A program made the position numbers and the translations under genes. From Candidatus Saccharimonadota bacterium (GTDB lineage Bacteria > Patescibacteriota > Saccharimonadia > Saccharimonadales > Saccharimonadaceae): a stretch of 10,175 nucleotides of DNA. Shown piece after piece: positions 1 through 4,817 of this stretch (position 1 is the first letter of the stretch; every line of letters begins with the position of its first letter). A model generated the notes under the pieces. The model saw only the letters and a program-made list of their open reading frames with translations, was not told the DNA's origin and searched no databases. The DNA lies in assembly GCA_028289095.1 (NCBI GenBank), contig JAQGGY010000062.1:1-10175 (forward strand), given 5' to 3'.

Positions 1-5
1 AAAAC

Positions 6-14
6 TGCTATTAT
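6..14 (+). promoter_or_regulatory. Extended -10 promoter of tRNA-Asp
   Basis: The sequence TGC-TATTAT is an extended -10 element (TGn plus a 5/6 hexamer). Transcription would start near position 21, giving a leader of about 15 nt before the mature tRNA at 37, to be removed by RNase P. The -35 region lies outside the window. Confidence 0.55.
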
Positions 15-36
15 GTTCTAAGTCATTAAGACTGAT

Positions 37-112
37 GGACTCGTAGTGAAGGGGTTATCACGCCTCCCTGTCACGGAGGAGATCGCCGGTTCAAATCCGG
101 TCGAGTCCGCCA
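37..112 (+). tRNA. tRNA-Asp(GTC)
   Basis: A complete cloverleaf can be folded by hand. The acceptor stem pairs 37-43 (GGACTCG) with 102-108 (CGAGTCC). The D stem is GTGA/TCAC (46-49 with 58-61). The anticodon stem is CCTCC/GGAGG (63-67 with 75-79), with loop CTGTCAC and anticodon GTC at 70-72. The T stem is 85-89 with 97-101 around a loop starting TTCAA. The discriminator is G109 and the CCA end (110-112) is encoded in the gene. GTC reads the Asp codons GAC and GAT. It forms its own transcription unit with an extended -10 upstream and a hairpin terminator 8 nt downstream. Confidence 0.97.
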
Positions 113-119
113 AGATAAG

Positions 120-144
120 AGCTTACCATTTGGTGAGCTTTTTT
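120..144 (+). terminator. Rho-independent terminator after tRNA-Asp
   Basis: An 8-bp stem, AGCTTACC (120-127) with GGTGAGCT (132-139, one G-T pair), closes a 4-nt loop and is followed by a T run (139-144). It ends the tRNA-Asp transcript just upstream of the next promoter. Confidence 0.85.
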
Positions 145-167
145 CTTGTCCATACTCAGCATATATG

Positions 168-176
168 TGATACTAT
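168..176 (+). promoter_or_regulatory. Extended -10 promoter, leaderless start for the HExxH gene
   Basis: TGA-TACTAT is an extended -10 element. Only 6 nt (177-182) separate the hexamer from the ATG at 183, so the predicted +1 falls on the start codon. There is no room for a Shine-Dalgarno sequence, and no convincing -35 is seen. Confidence 0.55.
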
Positions 177-182
177 TCTTCC

Positions 183-1133
183 ATGCCACCGGACCAACGA
201 ACTGATCACACACCTTGGACTATCACACACGACCCCGTGTCCGTGGACGTTGTTGAATTTCGAAAAATTTCGGGTAAAAAAGTACATCGCGAAGAACCAT
301 TACATGACAAACTGACCGCAATGATTGCCCACCAATTTGATGGCAGCAAACAGCAAGCCATGATCCAATCGCGTGAAGCCCAAAAGCCCGAATGGTTCAT
401 AGAAGCAGAATCAGACGCGCGATCGTTTATGTCATCCCTGGGGTTTGATAATCTGGGAGAAATTTATTTGATAGAGGGCCATTTGGATGTACATGGCTTA
501 AACGTTAATGCCTATCACGATACGCTCACAAGGAGAACTCTTGCCTCAGAAGCGAAATTTAATCACATACTGCAAGCCGAAGGTATTATTACTGCAACGA
601 GTGTTCTTGTACATGAATTAACCCATAATACGGCGCCACGACCGGAACGCATCACATTACAACAATATGCAGATAGTACAACAGAGTATGAACAGAGAAA
701 CGGATGGCTTATTTCAGGTAAGCATGGCGACCAAGGTAGTTTTCTAGAAGAGGCTTTTGCTGAATATGCTGCTAGCCTATACAGGCGTCAGAGCTCGGAT
801 CCATACTGTCATTTACTACCAAAAGATTACACGCCTACACCAGACCTACCCGCCCACCTTCAGACAGGTGCAATTGTCGCTGGCCCAGATGCTCATGCAT
901 TAGAACTGATAGCATGGGGTGTCGAACAACGAGTAATCATGTCCGCCGATTCATTTATCGGCCTGTGTTTTGATGCGCGCAAATCGATAACATATGCCTC
1001 TGCAACACGGGAGGTTATTCAAGCGATTAACTCACTGTCACCCGGTTTGTATTCGTACTTAAAAAAATTAGAATATTCTAAAGAAAATTGGGCCACCGCA
1101 AGAGACATTGTTTACGAAATTGTTACCCATTAA
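183..1133 (+). CDS. Putative zinc metallopeptidase-like protein (HExxH), family not recognised
   Basis: A 316-residue protein that I cannot assign to a named family. Visible features are HELTH at residues 144-148 (H144, E145, H148), the zinc-binding and catalytic motif of zincin peptidases. About 40 residues later comes LEEAFAEY (188-195), where E189, E190 or E194 could be the third, gluzincin-type ligand. There is no N-terminal signal peptide and no clear membrane segment, so a cytoplasmic location is most likely. The N-terminal part (1-100) is polar with no recognisable domain; the C-terminal part (230-316) looks helical. The ATG at 183 is chosen because an extended -10 sits just upstream; a later start would lack any ribosome signal. 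It is transcribed alone, as a separate promoter precedes the next gene. A peptidase role is inferred from two motifs only; a degenerate, non-catalytic member is possible. Confidence 0.75.
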   Translation: MPPDQRTDHTPWTITHDPVSVDVVEFRKISGKKVHREEPLHDKLTAMIAHQFDGSKQQAMIQSREAQKPEWFIEAESDARSFMSSLGFDNLGEIYLIEGHLDVHGLNVNAYHDTLTRRTLASEAKFNHILQAEGIITATSVLVHELTHNTAPRPERITLQQYADSTTEYEQRNGWLISGKHGDQGSFLEEAFAEYAASLYRRQSSDPYCHLLPKDYTPTPDLPAHLQTGAIVAGPDAHALELIAWGVEQRVIMSADSFIGLCFDARKSITYASATREVIQAINSLSPGLYSYLKKLEYSKENWATARDIVYEIVTH

Positions 1134-1167
1134 TACCTGGCGACCGCAGTCATTCTTGTGCTTAATC

Positions 1168-1176
1168 TGGTATGAT
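1168..1176 (+). promoter_or_regulatory. Extended -10 promoter, leaderless start for the DoxX-like gene
   Basis: TGG-TATGAT is an extended -10 element with a 5/6 hexamer (1171-1176). Seven nt separate it from the ATG at 1184. An upstream in-frame ATG at 1172 lies inside the hexamer and therefore cannot be on the transcript made from it. Confidence 0.65.
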
Positions 1177-1183
1177 AGTTACA

Positions 1184-1648
1184 ATGACAAACAAAAAAAT
1201 TGACTACGCACATATTGATTTAAAAATTATCGCATTTTTCAGGCGCCTCTACATTCCCGTAGCTAGGTTCTCGATTTTCTTGATTTTCTTTTGGTTCGGC
1301 ATAATTAAGTTACTCGGCTTAAGCCCAGCTAGCCCCCTCGCCCAAGCCCTAACCGCACAAACAATCGGTATCCAGTATTTTGATACATTATTTGTTCTGC
1401 TATCGATCATGGAATGTATTATTGGCATACTATTTTTATTCCCTAAAATGACGCGCGTGGTCATCCCATTACTACTCGCACATATGGCATTGGTATGCTC
1501 ACCACTGATTTTGTTACCTGGCTATATTTGGCAGTATCCGTTCGTTCCCACGCTTGAAGGACAATACATCATAAAAAACGCCGTTGTGATTGCCGTCGCC
1601 ATAGGCATCGCTGCTGCTGCCCAACCAATAGCAAAAACACGTAAATAA
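1184..1648 (+). CDS. DoxX/DUF417-like small integral membrane protein
   Basis: A 154-residue hydrophobic protein with about four membrane segments: roughly 26-46, 66-86, 91-112 and 129-149. The pattern matches the DoxX / YkgB (DUF417) superfamily: first helix ending in WFGIIKLLGLSPAS, a glycine-rich second helix with a conserved-looking Glu (E77), and PTLEGQYIIKN (122-132) before the last helix. DoxX-type proteins are linked in other bacteria to respiratory or redox functions and oxidative stress, but the biochemical role is usually unknown. The start at 1184 is preferred over 1172 because the upstream ATG is part of the -10 hexamer. The stop codon (1646-1648) lies inside the terminator stem shared with the convergent superoxide dismutase gene. 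The family call is by recognition of sequence pattern only. Confidence 0.8.
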   Translation: MTNKKIDYAHIDLKIIAFFRRLYIPVARFSIFLIFFWFGIIKLLGLSPASPLAQALTAQTIGIQYFDTLFVLLSIMECIIGILFLFPKMTRVVIPLLLAHMALVCSPLILLPGYIWQYPFVPTLEGQYIIKNAVVIAVAIGIAAAAQPIAKTRK

Positions 1649-1682
1649 AAAACTTTCCACCAGGGGGAAGCTTTTTATTTAC
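1641..1682. terminator. Bidirectional terminator between DoxX-like gene and sodA
   Basis: GTAAATAAAAA (1641-1651) pairs perfectly with TTTTTATTTAC (1672-1682). After an A/C mismatch, CTTTCC (1653-1658) pairs with GGGAAG (1665-1670) around a 6-nt loop. A-rich and T-rich arms on both sides let it work for both convergent genes. It overlaps the stop codon of the plus-strand gene. Confidence 0.9.
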
Positions 1683-1694
1683 GAATTGAACGGT

Positions 1695-2291
1695 CTATTT
1701 TGCATCGAACCGTTGTTGTACGGTATCCCAATTTACTACGTTCCACCACGCTTTGACGTAATCGTCGCGCTTGTTTTTGTAGTCCAAGTAATAGGCATGT
1801 TCCCAGACATCAAGCCCGAGAAGTGGCACTTCTAGACCCTGCATAATCGGAGTATCCTGATTGGCAGTAGTAATAATTTCCATGTCCGGCTGCAGCCATG
1901 CCCAGCCACTCCCAAAGACACCTAGTGATTTTGTCGTAAACTCGTCAACAAATCCCTGAAAATTGCCGTATCGCTCATTAATCTTTTGCGCCAATTCACC
2001 AGTTGGCTCACCACCGCCATCAGGTGACATCCACTGCCAGAACAAGCTGTGGTTATAATGCCCGCCGCCATGATTGCGAATAGCCGACTGAACAGATTCA
2101 GGTAAGCTAGAAATGTCAGCGAGTAGCGTCTCGAGTGATCGCTCGCGCAGTGCTGGCGCAGTGTCGATTGCTGCATTCAACTTATCGACATACGCCTGGT
2201 GGTGCTTGTCGTGGTGCAACTGCATAATTGTCCCACTTATATAATCTCCGAGTTGATCGTATCCGTATGGTAATTCTGGAACTGTATACAT
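1695..2291 (-). CDS. sodA: Superoxide dismutase, Mn/Fe family, Mn-type signature
   Basis: A 198-residue, full-length SodA/SodB-family enzyme that converts superoxide to hydrogen peroxide and oxygen in the cytoplasm (no signal peptide). The four metal ligands are visible: H26 (LHHDKHH), H81 (GGHYNHSLFW), D161 and H165 (LDVWEHAYYLDY). G77 before the second ligand, and Q145 in TANQDTP, are the residues typical of manganese rather than iron enzymes, although cambialistic activity cannot be excluded. The second helix start reads GDYISGTIM instead of the usual EPHID-type sequence. The gene is the last of the PH-domain / rotamase / SOD operon, 23 nt after the rotamase stop, and has a strong Shine-Dalgarno as expected for an internal cistron. 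It stops with TAG. Confidence 0.97.
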   Translation of the reverse strand: MYTVPELPYGYDQLGDYISGTIMQLHHDKHHQAYVDKLNAAIDTAPALRERSLETLLADISSLPESVQSAIRNHGGGHYNHSLFWQWMSPDGGGEPTGELAQKINERYGNFQGFVDEFTTKSLGVFGSGWAWLQPDMEIITTANQDTPIMQGLEVPLLGLDVWEHAYYLDYKNKRDDYVKAWWNVVNWDTVQQRFDAK

Positions 2292-2299
2292 GATTGTTT

Positions 2300-2306
2300 C
2301 CCCTTT
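2300..2306 (-). promoter_or_regulatory. Shine-Dalgarno of sodA
   Basis: AAAGGGG lies 8 nt upstream of the sodA ATG at 2291. It supports this start and contrasts with the leaderless starts at heads of operons in the window. Confidence 0.8.
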
Positions 2307-2314
2307 CGTAATTA

Positions 2315-3364
2315 TTACCTGTTTTCGGCATCCTCTGAAATCTTAATAAACTCTTTTACCTTACCTTCTTTTTTTAACTTTTCCAGTCGGGCGTTAAATT
2401 CTGATAATGGAATCCGGAGATAAGAATAGCTTACTTGGGTGGCAGTTTTCTCGATTAATTTTACAAAGTAATAGCCATCACCTGCAGATGTACGAATAGG
2501 TGATGAAATACCACCAGGACTTAATGTTAAAGCAGCGGTTGCTAGCCCCCCATCCTGGTTAGAGTGTGGTACAAGTCCTGAAATGCCGGTTGTGACTTTT
2601 GCCGCACCTTCCCCTCCAAGCTCTTTGGCAAGTGCGTCCAGTTCGATAGCTTTATTAGCCTGAATCAGCTGCGTTGCTTTTTCTTGCTGCTGTTTTGCTG
2701 TGGTATCAATAGCATATGATACGTCCTGACGAATGAGACGGTTTTTTGTATCGTGACGGTATTCACTTGGCGCCCAGCCAAGAATACTCAGTGCAGACGC
2801 GTCATAGGTTTCCTGAGAAATACGACCTGTCGACGTATTGCGGTCATCGTCAGTTACTTGATCGATACGAGCCTGGCTGATATTAATATCTAGTCCGCGG
2901 GCTAGCTTTGCAGCGTAGGCATTTGCAATCGCAATATCCATAGATTTACGCTTGATATGATTATTTTGGAGCTGGCCGTCCTTATCGTTCAAATTCAGTT
3001 GTTCACTTTGACGTAAATAATGCGCCGAACTGTTGTAATACATTAAGTAGTCACCGTATTTGACTGTTTCACCGTCAACTGACGCAACGGGTAAGGGTAC
3101 GACACGTGTCACACGGTAAAAAAATGTATTCGTATTTTGCACAGGATACAATTGCCACCATCCAACTAAAAGGATGAGTAAAAAGGCAACTAGCGTAATG
3201 ACGATCGTCGTAAAAACAAGTCGATGACGCGCATATTGCATAGGATATTTAAATCGTCGGCCACCGGCTAAAATACGCTCGCGATGTTCGGCAACAGTTT
3301 CATTAGTAATACGCGTCGGTATTTCTTTTTTTGCTGCACGCCTTTTAAGCAATAGTTTCTTCAT
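2315..3364 (-). CDS. Membrane-anchored PpiC/SurA-like peptidyl-prolyl isomerase
   Basis: A 349-residue protein with a long basic cytoplasmic tail (1-48), one membrane helix (about 50-70) ending in GWWQLYP, and a large extracytoplasmic part. Residues about 90-215 are helix-rich and resemble the N-terminal chaperone region of SurA/PrsA proteins (VASVDGETVKYGDYLMYY near its start). Residues about 240-325 resemble a parvulin (PPIC) rotamase domain: ALAKELGG, then GGLATAALTLSPGGISSPI and GYYFVKLIEKT. Likely role: folding of exported proteins outside the cytoplasmic membrane. The domain is divergent, so isomerase activity is inferred. The start at 3364 is chosen because AGGAG (3368-3372) lies directly upstream. 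A longer in-frame start at 3442 would overlap the upstream gene by about 100 nt. With the chosen start the overlap with the PH-domain gene is 20 nt, suggesting translational coupling. Confidence 0.85.
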   Translation of the reverse strand: MKKLLLKRRAAKKEIPTRITNETVAEHRERILAGGRRFKYPMQYARHRLVFTTIVITLVAFLLILLVGWWQLYPVQNTNTFFYRVTRVVPLPVASVDGETVKYGDYLMYYNSSAHYLRQSEQLNLNDKDGQLQNNHIKRKSMDIAIANAYAAKLARGLDINISQARIDQVTDDDRNTSTGRISQETYDASALSILGWAPSEYRHDTKNRLIRQDVSYAIDTTAKQQQEKATQLIQANKAIELDALAKELGGEGAAKVTTGISGLVPHSNQDGGLATAALTLSPGGISSPIRTSAGDGYYFVKLIEKTATQVSYSYLRIPLSEFNARLEKLKKEGKVKEFIKISEDAENR

Positions 3365-3887
3365 AATCTCCTTGTGAGCGTTCAGCCAACGCGGCCGATA
3401 CAGCGTCTTGTAACTTATTATAGATTTGATCCGGATGACCAACGTTGTGGATAACTAAGTCACCGACAAAGGTCTGAATAACGATTGTTCCGAAATCGAA
3501 AATCTCGCCGCTGAACCCAGGTACATTATAGCTTATGTTTTGTATCTTTGATAGTCGCAGCTCGACAACATCCTTACCGAAAAAGCCCCGTTGCGTGATT
3601 TGCCTAATACGTTGGTCAGTCACAATATACACTGTAAAATACCACATAAGATAATGGTATGCGAAAAGAATGAGACCGAGTAATAGCCCCCCGATTGGCA
3701 ACAAAAATAATTCTAAATTAGCCTGCCAAATAAGTGGAGGAACAGCCGAAATTGCAAACGGAATAAGTAATAAGTAGAATCCCTTCCTCATTGCGATAAT
3801 ATGGCGGCGAAATACAAATAGTAACTCTTCCCCATCCCGCTGGCCATCAAAGTCGAGTTGCGCAGTTTGTTTGTCTTTGTTGTGCAT
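3345..3887 (-). CDS. Bacterial PH-domain (bPH_2/DUF304-type) membrane protein
   Basis: A 180-residue protein with a short polar N-terminus, two adjacent membrane helices (about 37-54 and 60-82), and a C-terminal bacterial pleckstrin-homology-like domain (about 84-160). The domain is marked by VYIVTDQRIRQITQRGFFGK, then VELRLSKIQNISY and FDFGTIVIQTF. This is the architecture of YdbS/DUF304-type proteins, whose exact function is unsettled, with proposed envelope or secretion-related roles. It is the first gene of a three-gene operon with the rotamase and SOD. A -10 hexamer ends 6 nt before the ATG, so the mRNA is predicted to be leaderless. The start codon is well supported because no in-frame alternative combines with a Shine-Dalgarno. 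Confidence 0.88.
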   Translation of the reverse strand: MHNKDKQTAQLDFDGQRDGEELLFVFRRHIIAMRKGFYLLLIPFAISAVPPLIWQANLELFLLPIGGLLLGLILFAYHYLMWYFTVYIVTDQRIRQITQRGFFGKDVVELRLSKIQNISYNVPGFSGEIFDFGTIVIQTFVGDLVIHNVGHPDQIYNKLQDAVSAALAERSQGDYEETIA

Positions 3888-3893
3888 ATGATT

Positions 3894-3899
3894 ATTATA
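3894..3899 (-). promoter_or_regulatory. Consensus -10 box, leaderless start of PH-domain operon
   Basis: A perfect TATAAT on the minus strand, followed by 6 nt (AATCAT) and then the ATG at 3887. No TGn extension and no clear -35 are seen. Predicted +1 is at the A of the start codon. Confidence 0.65.
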
Positions 3900-4051
3900 C
3901 TACGGTCCGTCACAGAGCGTAGTAAAAAAGGCCGGGCAGTCAGGCGGTCGCTTCGCTTCCTATTTCCGCTTGTTCATGAAAATATGTAAACACATTTTTA
4001 TTTCTCTTCGCTACACGAACCTTTCAGGTTCGGATCTACTACGCAGGTCAA
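3900..4051. other. Noncoding stretch with long-range pairing; possible structured RNA
   Basis: No credible ORF is present between the PH-domain promoter and the palindrome at 4052. It contains GCGTAGTA (3917-3924) and its exact reverse complement TACTACGC (4037-4044), which could close a domain of about 128 nt. It also holds a hairpin CGAACCT-TTC-AGGTTCG (4016-4032) and a weaker AT-rich hairpin around 3980-4000. On the plus strand a -10-like TATACT (3896-3901) would start a transcript near 3908 that ends at the 4052-4092 hairpin, about 180 nt long. I compared it by eye with tmRNA, SRP RNA and RNase P RNA signatures and matched none. The strand is undecided, and it may simply be an untranslated spacer. 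Confidence 0.3.
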
Positions 4052-4092
4052 CCAAAGTAATACCCAGGCATAATGCCTGGGTATTACTTTGG
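4052..4092. terminator. 19-bp perfect inverted repeat, probable bidirectional terminator
   Basis: CCAAAGTAATACCCAGGCA (4052-4070) and its exact reverse complement (4074-4092) flank a 3-nt loop. The inner GC-rich stem followed by ATTACTTT on either strand looks like a terminator with a weak U tract. The outer three bases on the tRNA side (4090-4092) are the encoded CCA end of tRNA-Arg, so the hairpin begins inside the tRNA gene. Confidence 0.7.
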
Positions 4093-4166
4093 TACCCCGG
4101 GCAGGACTCGAACCTGCAACCGTATCCTTAGGACGGATCTACTCTATCCAGTTGAGCTACCGAGGC
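4090..4166 (-). tRNA. tRNA-Arg(CCT)
   Basis: On the minus strand the acceptor stem pairs GCCTCGG (4160-4166) with CCGGGGT (4094-4100), using two G-T pairs. The D stem is GCTC/GAGT. The anticodon loop is GTCCTAA with anticodon CCT, reading AGG. The T stem is GCAGG/CCTGC with loop TTCGAGT. The discriminator is A and the CCA end (4090-4092) is encoded. The anticodon stem GATCC/GGATA has four good pairs and a G-A mismatch at its outer end. It has its own extended -10 promoter just downstream of the ndk terminator. Confidence 0.94.
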
Positions 4167-4175
4167 ATATCAGTT

Positions 4176-4184
4176 ATTGTAGCA
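4176..4184 (-). promoter_or_regulatory. Extended -10 promoter of tRNA-Arg
   Basis: On the minus strand TGC-TACAAT is an extended -10 with a 5/6 hexamer, ending 9 nt before the tRNA 5' end. The predicted transcript starts about 3 nt before the mature tRNA. The element touches the outer end of the ndk terminator hairpin. Confidence 0.6.
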
Positions 4185-4219
4185 TGAAAACAACAGCGGT
4201 ATCACGCTGTTGTTTTCAT
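4184..4219. terminator. Terminator downstream of ndk
   Basis: ATGAAAACAACAGCG (4184-4198) is exactly reverse-complementary to 4205-4219, a 15-bp stem around a 6-nt loop, with A-rich and T-rich outer arms. It lies 20 nt after the ndk stop, between ndk and tRNA-Arg, and separates the two transcription units. Confidence 0.85.
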
Positions 4220-4238
4220 AGCAATAACCAGTCGCTCC

Positions 4239-4745
4239 CTAACGAGTGAACTTCTCGTTGAGGGCCGAGTAATCGTATAGTTCATCATTAGAAAACCAAT
4301 GTGGAATTTCCTGCTGCGCATCCGCAAGGTCGCCTGAAGCGTGGATAAGGTTGGGAATACCTTTATTGTGGTCATCTCCATATCCATAACTCATATGAGA
4401 AAAATCGCCACGGATCGTACCAGGTGCTGACGACTTTGGCTCGGTCGTACCAACAAGTTTACGAACAAGCTCTACAGCCTCTACGCCTTCGAGCACCATT
4501 GCAATAACCGGACCCTCATTCATCATATCGAGCACGGCGTTAAACGTAGCTTCACCACGACGCGTAATTACCTTGCCAATTTCTTCGTAGTGCTTATGGT
4601 AATGCTCGCGATCAGGTGCGAGCATTTTCGTTGCGACGATCTTTAGGCCGACTCGCTCAAAGCGAGTTAAAATCTCTCCAACAATACCACGCTGTACAGC
4701 ATCGGGTTTAAAAATAATCAATGTCTGTTGTACTTTTGAATCCAT
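4239..4745 (-). CDS. ndk: Nucleoside diphosphate kinase
   Basis: A 168-residue enzyme that transfers the gamma phosphate from ATP to nucleoside diphosphates through a phospho-histidine, balancing NTP and dNTP pools in the cytoplasm. Motifs: IIFKPDAVQRG (10-20, K13 binds phosphate), RRGEATF (62-68), GTTEPKSSAPGTIRGDFS (99-116), and the catalytic H135 in NLIHASGD. It is longer than the usual 140-150 residues because of extra sequence (about 117-130, SHMSYGYGDDHNKG) between the GDF motif and the active-site His, plus a C-terminal extension after HWFSNDELYDY. The ATG at 4745 is preferred over a GTG at 4751 because GGAG (4751-4754) lies 5 nt upstream of it and overlaps the GTG. It is divergent from the recombinase gene and ends at its own terminator. 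Confidence 0.96.
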   Translation of the reverse strand: MDSKVQQTLIIFKPDAVQRGIVGEILTRFERVGLKIVATKMLAPDREHYHKHYEEIGKVITRRGEATFNAVLDMMNEGPVIAMVLEGVEAVELVRKLVGTTEPKSSAPGTIRGDFSHMSYGYGDDHNKGIPNLIHASGDLADAQQEIPHWFSNDELYDYSALNEKFTR

Positions 4746-4778
4746 AATCACTCCATTCGGTTTACTACTTTGCAGTCC

Positions 4779-4784
4779 ATTATA
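4779..4784 (-). promoter_or_regulatory. -10 box of ndk, conventional leadered start
   Basis: A perfect TATAAT on the minus strand puts transcription start near 4772, giving a leader of about 27 nt that carries the GGAG Shine-Dalgarno. It lies back-to-back with the recombinase promoter about 20 nt away. Confidence 0.55.
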
Positions 4785-4805
4785 CCCATCAACAACAATC
4801 TACGC

Positions 4806-4811
4806 TATGCT
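4806..4811 (+). promoter_or_regulatory. -10 box, leaderless start of the recombinase gene
   Basis: TATGCT matches 4/6 of the -10 consensus and is followed by 6 nt (AGGACT) and then the ATG at 4818. The same spacing is seen at five other gene starts in the window. No TGn extension and no Shine-Dalgarno are present. Confidence 0.45.
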
Positions 4812-4817
4812 AGGACT

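Noticed and set aside
46..315. Open frame of 89 codons on the plus strand over the tRNA-Asp and the start of the next gene
   Set aside because: It overlaps a complete tRNA, its terminator and the HExxH gene in another frame; no coding signal.
1172..1183. Upstream ATG giving a protein 4 residues longer for the DoxX-like gene
   Set aside because: The ATG lies inside the -10 hexamer TATGAT, so it would not be transcribed from that promoter.
3365..3442. Longer N-terminus for the rotamase
   Set aside because: It would overlap the PH-domain gene by about 100 nt; the ATG at 3364 has an adjacent AGGAG and gives a normal membrane-anchor layout.
3900..4092. tmRNA, SRP RNA or RNase P RNA in the gene-poor stretch
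   Set aside because: No tRNA-like end with a tag frame, no SRP GGAAG/AGCAGCC-type loop and no RNase P core sequence could be seen on either strand.
4770..4817. TTG start adding 16 residues to the tyrosine recombinase
   Set aside because: It lies upstream of the -10 box that fits the 4818 start and overlaps the divergent ndk promoter; the added residues are not like Xer N-termini.
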